Shown here: piece after piece, positions 43,341 through 52,373 of the stretch
How positions within the stretch are numbered: position 1 is the stretch's first letter
Layout of the letters: every line of letters starts with the position of its first letter
Assembly (NCBI RefSeq): GCF_001831495.1
Contig: NZ_CP017689.1
Coordinates: 3,472,001-3,536,000 of the forward strand
DNA from: Thalassotalea crassostreae
GTDB lineage: Bacteria; Pseudomonadota; Gammaproteobacteria; Enterobacterales; Alteromonadaceae
Length of the DNA: 64,000 bases
Direction: 5' to 3'
Notes under the pieces: generated by a model
What the model saw: only the letters and a program-made list of their open reading frames with translations
Told to the model about the DNA's origin: nothing
The model's database searches: none
Program-made: the position numbers and the translations under genes

Positions 43341-44003
43341 TTATAAGCGAGCGCTTTTTCTACGGCTTGCTACAAGACCAAACAAACCTAAAGCAAATAT
43401 AGCTACGGTTCCTGGTTCTGGGACATTAACATTAGTACCTGGACGACCAGGTTCTATAGATGCACCAGTGATATATCTATCGGTACCATCATGTGCAACA
43501 GTAAACATCGTACCAATTTGAACTACGCCCCCGAAATATGATGAAACCGGATCACCATGACCCACTCGAGTAAAAGCATCGAACTGTACTTCTTTACTTT
43601 CGTTCGCAGCATTAGTGAATGCAAAGTATAACGTTTCAAGTTCTTCTAAGTTATCATCACTTCGGTCTAGACATTCATTCGCTTTACTACCATCATTTTC
43701 GTCATTTATCGTAACGCCAACCCCAGGTGCTTTACAAACCCCCAGTCCGGCGTCATCCCAATCAAAATAAACAAATGCATCTACTTCATCTTGACCTGCA
43801 CCATAAGTTGCAGTGATGGTTAAAAATAAATCCCCACCTAAATCAAGTGTAATAGAGTCCCATATACTTTCCCCTACATTGGGTTGCGCTAATGTATCTG
43901 GACCATCACTATCAGCCATGGCTTCAAAATCTAATATAATTGCCTGAGCTGTACTAACAAATCCGAAAATACAAAATATAAACATAACTAAAAGTTTTTT
44001 CAT
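43341..44003 (-). CDS. PEP-CTERM sorting-signal protein
   Basis: A 220-residue exported protein: signal peptide about 1-21 (ending AQA), a beta-rich acidic ectodomain with two or three cysteines (CKAPG, NECLD), and a C-terminal tripartite tag of VPEP (194-197), a hydrophobic helix (about 199-212) and the basic end SRRKSARL. This tag is the exosortase recognition signal. The ectodomain shows no recognised family. A sigma-54 promoter precedes it and an exosortase is encoded 4 kb away, so it is the probable local substrate. GGAGAG lies 5 nt before the ATG. Confidence 0.93.
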   Translation of the reverse strand: MKKLLVMFIFCIFGFVSTAQAIILDFEAMADSDGPDTLAQPNVGESIWDSITLDLGGDLFLTITATYGAGQDEVDAFVYFDWDDAGLGVCKAPGVGVTINDENDGSKANECLDRSDDNLEELETLYFAFTNAANESKEVQFDAFTRVGHGDPVSSYFGGVVQIGTMFTVAHDGTDRYITGASIEPGRPGTNVNVPEPGTVAIFALGLFGLVASRRKSARL

Positions 44004-44045
44004 TTTGCTCTCCTATTAATTTCGTTTCTTATCAATAGTAGTACA

Positions 44046-44061
44046 AGCAATTAAGGTGCCA
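44046..44061 (-). promoter_or_regulatory. Sigma-54 promoter of the PEP-CTERM gene
   Basis: On the minus strand the sequence is TGGCAC-CTTAA-TTGCT, matching the -24/-12 consensus TGGCAC-N5-TTGCW at all key positions. It lies about 43 nt upstream of the start codon, leaving a leader of roughly 30 nt. Sigma-54 control of PEP-CTERM genes is known from PrsK/PrsR systems. Confidence 0.88.
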
Positions 44062-44098
44062 TCATTTAAAAAGCTTACAAATACAACAACCTAAGTTT

Positions 44099-44130
44099 TT
44101 TACATCTGTTCTCTCAAACAAAAATGTAAA
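44099..44130. promoter_or_regulatory. Inverted repeat upstream of the sigma-54 promoter, candidate activator site
   Basis: TTTACAT (44099-44105) and ATGTAAA (44124-44130) form a perfect 7-bp inverted repeat, centres 25 bp apart, roughly 40-70 nt upstream of the -24 element. This is a usual distance for an enhancer-binding protein such as PrsR. The assignment is inference. Confidence 0.45.
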
Positions 44131-44141
44131 GTTTTCTGACA

Positions 44142-44942
44142 CTATTTACTTGCCCTATATTCGATATTAATATTTTCTTTCTGAATCATTTCTTGTAAAT
44201 AACGCACAGGAATCGCATAAGTGATACCGCTTGGGTCACTGATTGCTGATTCCTTAGTTCGTTTTACGAAAACCTTATTAATTATTCCAATTACTTCGCC
44301 GCTATCTTGCAGATATAGTGGACTACCACTGTTTCCTGGGTACGCCACGGCATCTAACTGATAAATCATGAACGGGTTTTTCAATGTTTTTATTTGTGCT
44401 GCTGTCAATTGTTTTGCATCATTTGCGGGTATTACAACAGGAGTTGTCGCGGCAATGATGCCTTGATGAGTCGCCGGATATAAACCAAGCACAGATCCAA
44501 TTGGAAAGCCGGTAAAAGCAATTGCTTCGCCGTCATTGCGGAATGATTTTTTTGCTAAAGTTAACGCCGGCAATGCTGAACCTTGGATTTTTAATAGCGC
44601 CAAATCATGTTGTTCAGAAAATGCCTCAATTGTGACACTTCTTATATCGCCTTTCTTGCCCCTTCCGCTAAAAATAACCCGATGAGCTTTATCAGCTAGT
44701 ATCTCTTTCGGCTTTACAACGTGGTAATTAGTGACAACATAGAGGCCATTGCCGATAACAAAACCACTTCCATAAAGCTGATTTTGCGGGCTTAGGTTTG
44801 GATCATAAATGCCCACCCCAACAATACTCGGCTTAACTGCCTTTACAGTTTTCTGTAGAGTGTTATGCGCCATAGCAGGTGCATTAATTAACACCATTAT
44901 GAGCACACAAATAAAGCGAATATTGATATTGTAGTTACTCAT
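44142..44942 (-). CDS. Secreted trypsin-like serine protease (S1C/DegP-like, no PDZ)
   Basis: The 266-residue product has an N-terminal signal segment (about 8-25, ending AMA) and a chymotrypsin-fold domain with the full triad: His74 (TNYHVV), Asp113 (QHDLALL) and Ser205 (YPGNSGSPL). No PDZ domain follows, unlike DegP. Its ATG overlaps the prsT stop by 8 nt, so translation is coupled to PrsT. A role in processing or quality control of exosortase-linked proteins is suggested by position only. Confidence 0.9.
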   Translation of the reverse strand: MSNYNINIRFICVLIMVLINAPAMAHNTLQKTVKAVKPSIVGVGIYDPNLSPQNQLYGSGFVIGNGLYVVTNYHVVKPKEILADKAHRVIFSGRGKKGDIRSVTIEAFSEQHDLALLKIQGSALPALTLAKKSFRNDGEAIAFTGFPIGSVLGLYPATHQGIIAATTPVVIPANDAKQLTAAQIKTLKNPFMIYQLDAVAYPGNSGSPLYLQDSGEVIGIINKVFVKRTKESAISDPSGITYAIPVRYLQEMIQKENINIEYRASK

Positions 44943-47676
44943 TTAATAAATCACTTACTCGCTTTTTATTTGCTGAATCAGGTATTCCATCCAGCACAGT
45001 TTTAGCGTCCACCAATTTATCGATGTGGATAAGTGACTCAGCATAATGCAATAAAACTTCTTCTTCATTTGGTAATTTAGTCACTACAATGGAAAGCAAT
45101 TTAAACGCTTCCTGGTAATTTCCTTTACGCATATGGGCAACCGCTAAAGTATCTTGTATCTGCGGACGCTCTGGGGCAAGTTCTATTGCTTCTTTCGCGG
45201 CAATTAAAGCTCGGTCATACTCTCCTACCATAATAGCCGACCAAGCAAGGTTGTTTAGTGCAACAAAATTTCCAGGTTTTTCATCGACTAATTTTTGATA
45301 ATAGGTTAACGACTTCTGTGGTTCTACTTTGGTGTTTAATTCTGCCATAATATTAGATAATACCGGCCTTTCGCCAAACTTCTCGATCCCAGATTCGACC
45401 ACTGCTAACGCGTCGTTATTACGACCAAGATTCTGTAAGACTTGAGTGTAGCGATAAAGAGACTGTACTGTCGGTTTTTGCTTATATGACGCTTCAACAA
45501 ATCGCAAAGCAGATTGGTTATCTTTGATTGCCATATAATATTGACTATTCACGCTTAAGAATAACTGCTGATCCACTTGAGCAGCATCAACTTTATCGAG
45601 CACCTGCTTAGCGCTGTTATAAGATTTGCTCAATGTCAGATAATTTACTTCATACAATAGAAGGTTTTTCTTCGAAGGAAATCGTTCTTGTGCCTTCTTA
45701 ACTTCAGTAAATGCTTGTTGATGTTTTTTCTGAGCTTCAAGAGCAAATAATATTCCATTTTGAGCAACAAACGATGTTGGTTTTACACTTTGTAGTTGCC
45801 TAAATAACTGCTCCGACAATACATATTGTTTGGCTCGAAATGCCATTTGAGCATAAGTAGTTAGATAAATAGCATCGTTATTAGCTTGTTGCTTTACAAC
45901 TTTTAAATCAGCAAGAGCTTGTTCTCGGTTACCAGTGTTCTCTAATGTCTTTGCTCGAGCAATGCGATAAATCAAATTTTCTTCAATGTTTTCGATTTTT
46001 TGTTCAATAAATTCTAATGCAGCGTTTTGATCTTCTATACGACCCGAAAGATTAACCAATAATTCAATACCTGCAGAATGGTTTGGATTAATATCAAGTA
46101 ATTTTTTTACTAGCTCAAAACTACGGTTATAACGTCGTTCGCTATATTCATAGGAAGCAATATTCAACAGCGCGCCAATACTTTCAGGGTTTACCGTCAA
46201 TGCTTTTTCAAAAGCTTGTATTGCTAGTTGCCGGTTTAGTTGACTCTGCCAAACGATACCCTGTGCTAAATAGCCACCATCTTTATCGGGAAAATCATTC
46301 ACCCATGAGTTAGCAACAGTCATTGCATCTTGATATTGTTTGTTTTGAATAAAATTATATAACAATGCTAATCTGGGCTGCTGGAACTCAGGATCGGTTG
46401 CAATTGCTTGGTTCAAGTCTTCAACTCCAGAAGTATCATTTACCGATAACTTGAATACGCCTCTCTTACTTAACATTTGTGCATCGTTCGTATCAATGTC
46501 GTCCATTTTTTGGATGTATTCTTTAGCTTTTTTACTGTCTCCAGATTTTAGCAACGCCACACTCGCGCTAGCTAACAACTGAAAATCAGCTTCACTAATA
46601 TCACCTAAAGAATCAATAACAGCTATAGCATCTTCGGTATAGCCTAATTGCAGTTTTACTTGCGTAAGTATTTGTTTGGCGAAATGATTATTCGGTAAAC
46701 TATTTTCAATAGGCGCTAAATGATGATATGCCATTTCAACGCTATCTATTTTGTAAAATGCAATACCTGCGATCATATTCGCTTTAAATAAATCAGGTTG
46801 GTTAGTTAATGCTATTGATGCATATTCCGTTGCTTCTTTATAATTCCCATTTCGTAATTGAACTTCAGCTTTAAGTTCATTCACGATGGCAGAACTTGGA
46901 AAACCTTTTAGTAAACTATTGATATGCTGTTCAGCAAGTTCAAGGTTATTAGCCTGAATAAGTACATTAATGTGATTTATTTGAACAACAAGATTGTGAG
47001 GGTGTTTGTCAATGTATCGTTCAAAACCAGATAGTGCTTGTTCATAATTTGCATCGAGCACATAAAGATTAGTCAGTAATAGTGTTGCATCGTCAAATTC
47101 AGTGTCATTTTCTGCAAGCGATTCTGTTAATTCTATGGCCAACTGTAATTGTTGTTCGTTTGCGGCAACCCAAGCTTTCGCCAACTTATGGTAAAAATTT
47201 TCAGTTTGCTCAAAAGCCAAGGTTTTAGCTAGTAGCTGCATTCCTTGGTCAAAATTAGAAATTTGTGATACACCAATTCCAACTAGTGAATTAATCGTCG
47301 TTAAAGTATCTGGTTCAAGGCCAGATTGAGAATCAATGAGTTCAATCGCCCTGTTTGTATCTCCAATATAGAGATTCACTCTAATTAGCTCTGGTAATAT
47401 ATGATTTGCATCGCCACCTAATTCAAGAGAGCGATTGAATTCCTTTTGTGCTCCAGCAATATTGCCCGTTCGTAAATAACTTTGCGCTAAAAGAAAGCGG
47501 CTATGAGCAACCTCTTTATTAATCTTCACCGCATTTTTAAGCTCAATAATCGCTTCTTTATACGACTCTTTACTCATCAATTGCTCGGCACTTGCAATAT
47601 ATTCTTGTTCAGACTTTTTTGGACTACATGCCAATAGACAGGCACATACTGTGGATATTATCAGTTTATTTTTCAT
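44935..47676 (-). CDS. prsT: PEP-CTERM/exosortase-system TPR lipoprotein PrsT
   Basis: The 913-residue product has a lipoprotein signal with lipobox LLAC (Cys17) and then tetratricopeptide-type helical repeats over the full length. It begins YIASAEQLMSKESYKEAIIELKNAVKINKEVAHSRFLLAQSYLRTGN, the pattern of PrsT proteins from XrtA systems. PrsT is thought to act in polysaccharide or protein export at the envelope; the mechanism is not known. AGGGA stands 6 nt before the ATG. It is followed by and coupled to the S1 protease gene and is divergent from the exosortase gene. Confidence 0.9.
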   Translation of the reverse strand: MKNKLIISTVCACLLACSPKKSEQEYIASAEQLMSKESYKEAIIELKNAVKINKEVAHSRFLLAQSYLRTGNIAGAQKEFNRSLELGGDANHILPELIRVNLYIGDTNRAIELIDSQSGLEPDTLTTINSLVGIGVSQISNFDQGMQLLAKTLAFEQTENFYHKLAKAWVAANEQQLQLAIELTESLAENDTEFDDATLLLTNLYVLDANYEQALSGFERYIDKHPHNLVVQINHINVLIQANNLELAEQHINSLLKGFPSSAIVNELKAEVQLRNGNYKEATEYASIALTNQPDLFKANMIAGIAFYKIDSVEMAYHHLAPIENSLPNNHFAKQILTQVKLQLGYTEDAIAVIDSLGDISEADFQLLASASVALLKSGDSKKAKEYIQKMDDIDTNDAQMLSKRGVFKLSVNDTSGVEDLNQAIATDPEFQQPRLALLYNFIQNKQYQDAMTVANSWVNDFPDKDGGYLAQGIVWQSQLNRQLAIQAFEKALTVNPESIGALLNIASYEYSERRYNRSFELVKKLLDINPNHSAGIELLVNLSGRIEDQNAALEFIEQKIENIEENLIYRIARAKTLENTGNREQALADLKVVKQQANNDAIYLTTYAQMAFRAKQYVLSEQLFRQLQSVKPTSFVAQNGILFALEAQKKHQQAFTEVKKAQERFPSKKNLLLYEVNYLTLSKSYNSAKQVLDKVDAAQVDQQLFLSVNSQYYMAIKDNQSALRFVEASYKQKPTVQSLYRYTQVLQNLGRNNDALAVVESGIEKFGERPVLSNIMAELNTKVEPQKSLTYYQKLVDEKPGNFVALNNLAWSAIMVGEYDRALIAAKEAIELAPERPQIQDTLAVAHMRKGNYQEAFKLLSIVVTKLPNEEEVLLHYAESLIHIDKLVDAKTVLDGIPDSANKKRVSDLLNE

Positions 47677-47998
47677 TTCACATCCCTTGAGGTTAGTTGC
47701 TCATTAACGCATAACCATTTGTGATTTATCATTATTTTATTTGTTAACTAGTATAATGTTATATATTTAAGCAATTAATAAGTATAGATGAAAATTTAAT
47801 GAATATAAGCTAAAACTTATATTAATATTAACAAGATCATTACAACCTTGTTTAGCAGAATATAAACTGTGGCCGTATAACTACTTTCAAATAAATAAGA
47901 GAATTATAGCGAGTCAATATAGATTACTAAAAAGCAAAGTTATGTCTATACTCACAACAGCAGCTAATAAAAAATAAAATGGATATTTACAGCTAACA
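47677..47998. other. Divergent intergenic region (322 nt) between prsT and the exosortase gene
   Basis: Very AT-rich. It contains the ribosome-binding site of prsT (AGGGA on the minus strand) and a TATAAT hexamer at 47752-47757 without a clearly spaced -35. No sigma-54 motif, gene or strong hairpin was seen. Promoters for both divergent genes are presumed here. Confidence 0.5.
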
Positions 47999-49336
47999 AT
48001 GAACGATACTAATAATAAAAAGAGTTTAAACACCTTGTTTGTGTTGGCACTAATACATGTCTTATGGCTATTGTTAAATTGGCCGATCATGCAAACACTT
48101 GTACGTTATAGTTTTGATGATGGCACATATTCACATGCGTTTTTAATTCCAATTATTACTGCTTACTTATTCTATGTTTTGTGGCAAGAAGGTAAATTAA
48201 CATTTTCAGAAAAAATTAATTATCCTATTCTCGTTTTACTTGCTATCAGTGCCTTAAGTTTTATCCAGGTCTATTCTGCACAAATTAGTCTATTATACTG
48301 GACGCTATCCTTAGGCGTTCTTGCCTTATCAACGACACTTATTTTTAACAATCGCCTTATCGTTTTTGCCGCTTGTTGCTATTTAGTTTTTCTATTCCCT
48401 ATATGGAACGGTCTCACCACACCGTTGCAGCAGCTTTCAACCTGGGTGAGTAGTTTTGTATTGAGCCTAACAAGTATTCCAATTTATGTTGAAGGAGCTT
48501 TTATATCGCTACCTGCAGGTAAGTTTGAAATAGCCAACGGCTGCAGCGGACTGAGATATTTACTGGTGTCGCTAGCAATTAGTTACCTATACACGTTTCT
48601 CTATATTAAGTCGGTCAAAAACAGTGTTACTTTCTTGATTTTTGCGATTCTTGGAGCACTGATTACAAACTGGATTCGCATCATTTTGTTAATTCTTATC
48701 GGTCAGTATACTGAAATGCAATCACCATTAATGACCGATCATAATAATTTTGGTTGGTTCCTCTATCTACCTTTCTTGATTGTGTTATTTTTTCTAGGTA
48801 ACCGTTTAAGTACGCCACAAAATCAGGAGAGCTGCGATGAAGTAAATGATGGAAATAATGATAGTAAAGCAAGCCTGCATTTGCCGTCTACCATTATTGC
48901 AACAATGGTATTAACTCTATCGGCAAGCTTTTGGTTCTCTTTTGGCAAAGCGGAGATGGTAGAGGCAAGTGAATCTCTATATGAACCTAAAATATTTAAT
49001 TATTCTGGCAAACAAAAGAACAATGACGGCGATACAGTTTCGATTCATTACAGTTATCAATGTGGTGACCTCGATTGTAAACCAACCTTTCACGAAAATA
49101 ATTTAGTTCCAAACGGTTGGAGAATCGTATCGACAGACAGATACAATGATAAGCTAGAGCTAGTTGTAAGAAATCGAAACCAATACGCTAAAGTAACTGC
49201 TTGGTACCAGTTAGATCAATATAGAACAGGTAAAGCGAGTGCCTTTAAGTTACAGCGACTTAAGCAGTTTCCATTTTCACGGCAAGAGCCTGAATTACAT
49301 TGGCAATTACAAAAGTGTCCAAAGCAATGTAAATAG
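47999..49336 (+). CDS. xrtA: Exosortase (XrtA-like) with C-terminal EpsI-like domain
   Basis: Polytopic transpeptidase-like enzyme that cuts PEP-CTERM tags. About eight membrane helices span residues 12-265. Catalytic Cys182 lies in ANGCSGLRYLL with Arg186, Arg227 is in TNWIRI, and His248 in DHNNFGW fits the third catalytic position. After another helix (about 288-307) comes a soluble domain (about 310-445) whose AWYQLDQYRTGKASAFKLQRL resembles EpsI (DUF3485). This domain has four cysteines (CGDLDC, CPKQC). Fusion of exosortase and EpsI is typical of the XrtA subfamily; the subtype is inferred. No strong ribosome-binding site was seen. Confidence 0.88.
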   Translation: MNDTNNKKSLNTLFVLALIHVLWLLLNWPIMQTLVRYSFDDGTYSHAFLIPIITAYLFYVLWQEGKLTFSEKINYPILVLLAISALSFIQVYSAQISLLYWTLSLGVLALSTTLIFNNRLIVFAACCYLVFLFPIWNGLTTPLQQLSTWVSSFVLSLTSIPIYVEGAFISLPAGKFEIANGCSGLRYLLVSLAISYLYTFLYIKSVKNSVTFLIFAILGALITNWIRIILLILIGQYTEMQSPLMTDHNNFGWFLYLPFLIVLFFLGNRLSTPQNQESCDEVNDGNNDSKASLHLPSTIIATMVLTLSASFWFSFGKAEMVEASESLYEPKIFNYSGKQKNNDGDTVSIHYSYQCGDLDCKPTFHENNLVPNGWRIVSTDRYNDKLELVVRNRNQYAKVTAWYQLDQYRTGKASAFKLQRLKQFPFSRQEPELHWQLQKCPKQCK

Positions 49337-49353
49337 TTAGTTCTTTGGAGTCG

Positions 49354-50184
49354 CTAGGAAATATGTTTTAGCGTTTGGGACCACAACAATTTTCTTAAGA
49401 TAGACGCGCTAAAAAACATTAACTTGCCTTCAAAACCTGGGCACTTTCCACCAGAAGTCATAAGTGCTGTGTAGATAAATATTCTGCGTAACTCAGGGTG
49501 TTGTTTATATAAAGCCCAATGCTTCCTCAATAATTGCAAACTCGCTTTGAATAGTTTACGCCCACTAGATGATGTGTTTCCGTGCTGCATACGGCGTAAT
49601 TTGATTAGAGGTTGAGATATAAACCCTATACGAACGCCAGCTAATGCTAACCTTAATGATAATTCATGATCTTGCTTTGCTCTAAAGTCAGGATCAAACA
49701 TGCTTACCCCCAACAAAGCTTTTTTACTGATTAACCAAGATGTCGGTAAAATATGAGTATCAAGCATTAAATCGGTGTATTTAAGTTCAAATGGTTTATC
49801 AACAAATTCTTTAATAACGCCTGAATGATCGAATATTTGCACACCTGTATGACAAGAGTCAAAGTGAGGATTTTTTTCTAAAAACTCAACTTGCATTGCT
49901 ACTTTATCCGCAAGCCAAACATCATCTGCATCCAAAAATGCTACCCATGGATAATTAGCTGCTTCAATGCCGTAATTGCGAGCGACAGCAGATCCCTGAT
50001 TGGAATTCAATGTAATAACGATGATATCTTCATACTGAGCCAAAAATTCATCCGCTTTTTTACCATTTCCATCATTTACAACAATGATCTCCTTCACCGC
50101 ATAAGATTGCTCTTTGATTGACTGATAGGCCGAATCAAAAAACTCATAGGCGTTGTAAAAAGGAATTACGACACTAATTTCCAT
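49354..50184 (-). CDS. Glycosyltransferase family 2
   Basis: A 276-residue GT-A enzyme starting MEISVVIPFYNAYEFFDSAYQSI. The nucleotide-sugar motif is FLDADDVWL (DxD), followed by the acceptor-region ED-like segment KQDHELSLRLALAGVRIG. The sugar is not predictable. Its stop faces the exosortase gene end (17 nt), and it begins 1 nt after the stop of the upstream glycosyltransferase gene, so the three minus-strand transferases form an operon. Confidence 0.9.
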   Translation of the reverse strand: MEISVVIPFYNAYEFFDSAYQSIKEQSYAVKEIIVVNDGNGKKADEFLAQYEDIIVITLNSNQGSAVARNYGIEAANYPWVAFLDADDVWLADKVAMQVEFLEKNPHFDSCHTGVQIFDHSGVIKEFVDKPFELKYTDLMLDTHILPTSWLISKKALLGVSMFDPDFRAKQDHELSLRLALAGVRIGFISQPLIKLRRMQHGNTSSSGRKLFKASLQLLRKHWALYKQHPELRRIFIYTALMTSGGKCPGFEGKLMFFSASILRKLLWSQTLKHIS

Positions 50185-50185
50185 T

Positions 50186-51196
50186 TTATTCTTCTATACT
50201 ATTTTTATTGAAATGACGAGAGCTAAAGAAATTGACTGATTGTTCAATTGGGTCAGTCAATGGATCCCATATAGGTATGAATATCCTACGTACCTTCGCT
50301 AGCCCCGACGTTATAAAGTTAGCAATAGGTATAGGTAAATACAACCACCGACAAAATAAAAAAACACTTCGGCGAAATATCCATAAATATACGCCCGGTT
50401 CAGAGTAAAACTTATATCCCCAGCGTTGTTCGAATAACCTAGATGAGTACCAAGCTCGTTTCTTTGACCAGCGATAGAAAAAATATTTCATATCGAACCA
50501 GTTCATTCGCGTCGCTAAATTATCAAATATCACTATTGACTTAGGTTCTGATAACACTTTATAACCCATGCTCTTCAATTGTAGGCCAATATCAATATGC
50601 TCTCGTACTACCATTTCTGGTAAGTCTAGTTTTTTTAATACTCTAGTTTTAAACATAACGCCGTGGAGCTCAAACATGTCTGACGATCTTACTTCTTTGG
50701 GAATTTCATCTGGCAATGCTCGTCTATAGTGTTTATCTTCGATTAGATAATAATCAGCATTAGCAGCGACTATTCTTATTTCATTGGTGTATAAATGATT
50801 TCTTAATTGGGCTCCTTGATCTACCCCTTCCGTCTCTAGCGTCAATGGATTTACCACCGCTACGTCATGTTTTCCAAGACAAGCCAATAATGGTGGCAAC
50901 CAATTAGCAGTAAGTCGCGAGTCGTTGTCCAAAAGCATTACAGCTTCAGTCTCAATATAAGGACAAGCAGCGGCAAGTGCTTTCATTGGGATAATTTTTC
51001 CAAGAGTTAACACTTCTGCATTATCTTTGGTCGTTATAAACGCATCAATTTGCTGGCGAATCGCTGTTGGGTAGGCAAGATCGAGAATGATTAACCTGAA
51101 CGCTTGTTCTGTATGCAAATAGATTGTTTCAATGCAATCTATAATTCCTGAGTAGCGATCTCTAGGAGTAACAATTATTGTAACAACTGCTTCCAT
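50186..51196 (-). CDS. Glycosyltransferase family 2-like protein
   Basis: The 336-residue product starts MEAVVTIIVTPRDRYSGIIDCIETIYLHTEQ. The DxD-type motif is LLDNDSRLTANWL, and VREHIDIGLQLKSMGYKVLSEP is the acceptor/base region. A basic aromatic C-terminal segment (YFFYRWSKKRAWYSSRLFEQRWGYKF, given here in part) and a hydrophobic stretch near 285-300 suggest membrane association. It overlaps the preceding glycosyltransferase gene by 22 nt. Donor and acceptor are unknown. Confidence 0.85.
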   Translation of the reverse strand: MEAVVTIIVTPRDRYSGIIDCIETIYLHTEQAFRLIILDLAYPTAIRQQIDAFITTKDNAEVLTLGKIIPMKALAAACPYIETEAVMLLDNDSRLTANWLPPLLACLGKHDVAVVNPLTLETEGVDQGAQLRNHLYTNEIRIVAANADYYLIEDKHYRRALPDEIPKEVRSSDMFELHGVMFKTRVLKKLDLPEMVVREHIDIGLQLKSMGYKVLSEPKSIVIFDNLATRMNWFDMKYFFYRWSKKRAWYSSRLFEQRWGYKFYSEPGVYLWIFRRSVFLFCRWLYLPIPIANFITSGLAKVRRIFIPIWDPLTDPIEQSVNFFSSRHFNKNSIEE

Positions 51197-52278
51197 CTAG
51201 ATACCTTTCTTTTTGTAATTTGTATAAACAAATTCTCATAATCTGAAATCATATCATCAATTAAAAAATGTTCGTTGATATGATGAGCCCCTGAAAGGCC
51301 CATTTGTTTACGTTTATTTTGATCATTAATTAATGTCTTAATTGCCACCGCCAATTGTGCTGGTTGACGAATATCAACTAAGATACCTGTTTTCTGATTT
51401 ATTACTATGTCTTGAATACCACCTATTTTAGTCGCTACAACGGGTTTTCCTGCTAAACCACTTTCTATGAATACTAAACCAAATGCTTCTTCTCTTGATG
51501 GTTGGACAAAAATATCGCAGCAATCTAACCAAGGGTTAACGTCTGCAAGTTGACCAACCAGCTCAACATTACCTTCTAATTCTAAGGTATCGATTTTGTC
51601 TTTAATAAAACCGATCTCTTGTGTACTGCCAGTGCCGGCGATATAAAGATAGAAAGAGCTTTTATCAATCATGCTCAACGCATCTAACGTATCACTATGT
51701 CCTTTGATTTCTCCCATGTGACCAAGGCTTAACAAGATGCATTTATTCTCGACAATATTAAGTTTTTGTTTTAATTCAGCAACCATTGATTCATTAGGTA
51801 ACGCTCTAGGATTAACACCACCATGAATAGTTGTTAAACAATCTAATGGAATATTAAGCTGGTTATGCAACCTCATTAAGCGCTCGCTTGAAACTGCAAC
51901 AAAATGAGTTGCTACAAATTTAACCAAACTATTAATTCTAGACGGCAAGTATCTCGTTAGATTCGAACGATGAACAGTTGCTACCATTGGTGTTTTGGTT
52001 AACCAGCCAGCAATACCTGCGATTAATTGTGTTTTCTCACAATGAGCGTGGATGACATCTATATCGTGCTGTTTTATCAGTTTGACCAATTTTAAAATTA
52101 TCCGCCATGGTATTTTCGCATCACATGGCAATATAATAAGCGATTCGATATCGAATTTTTTATCAGGTTCAGCTAAAGAGGCAACAACAACATGGTTACC
52201 ATTAGCCCTTAGACCGTTGACTGTTTGTTTAATTCGTACAGAACGTCCACCTAAATATAAGCTCTGTACGATTTCCAA
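51175..52278 (-). CDS. Glycosyltransferase family 4
   Basis: A 367-residue GT-B enzyme with an N-terminal acceptor domain (SLYLGGRSVR, then DVIHAHCEKTQLIAG) and a C-terminal donor domain. The nucleotide-sugar site is PSREEAFGLVFIESGLAGKPVVATKIGG (E-x7-E). The assigned start is a TTG with no evident ribosome-binding site. The frame stays open 11 codons further upstream to a TAA at 52312-52314 without ATG or GTG. Read back from the family pattern, the true start is probably a few codons upstream (INILEIVQSLYLGG), on a rare codon. Confidence 0.88.
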   Translation of the reverse strand: MEIVQSLYLGGRSVRIKQTVNGLRANGNHVVVASLAEPDKKFDIESLIILPCDAKIPWRIILKLVKLIKQHDIDVIHAHCEKTQLIAGIAGWLTKTPMVATVHRSNLTRYLPSRINSLVKFVATHFVAVSSERLMRLHNQLNIPLDCLTTIHGGVNPRALPNESMVAELKQKLNIVENKCILLSLGHMGEIKGHSDTLDALSMIDKSSFYLYIAGTGSTQEIGFIKDKIDTLELEGNVELVGQLADVNPWLDCCDIFVQPSREEAFGLVFIESGLAGKPVVATKIGGIQDIVINQKTGILVDIRQPAQLAVAIKTLINDQNKRKQMGLSGAHHINEHFLIDDMISDYENLFIQITKRKVSRWKQLLQ

Positions 52279-52373
52279 TATATTGATAAAGAATGCCTTA
52301 GTTTCAAAATGTTATTTGCAGCTTGAGTAATATTTGTAATACTTAAACCAAGATTAGTACTAAAAAAATTAAT

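Noticed and set aside
47752..47757. TATAAT as the exosortase or prsT promoter
   Set aside because: No -35 element at proper spacing on either strand; in AT-rich DNA the hexamer alone is weak evidence.
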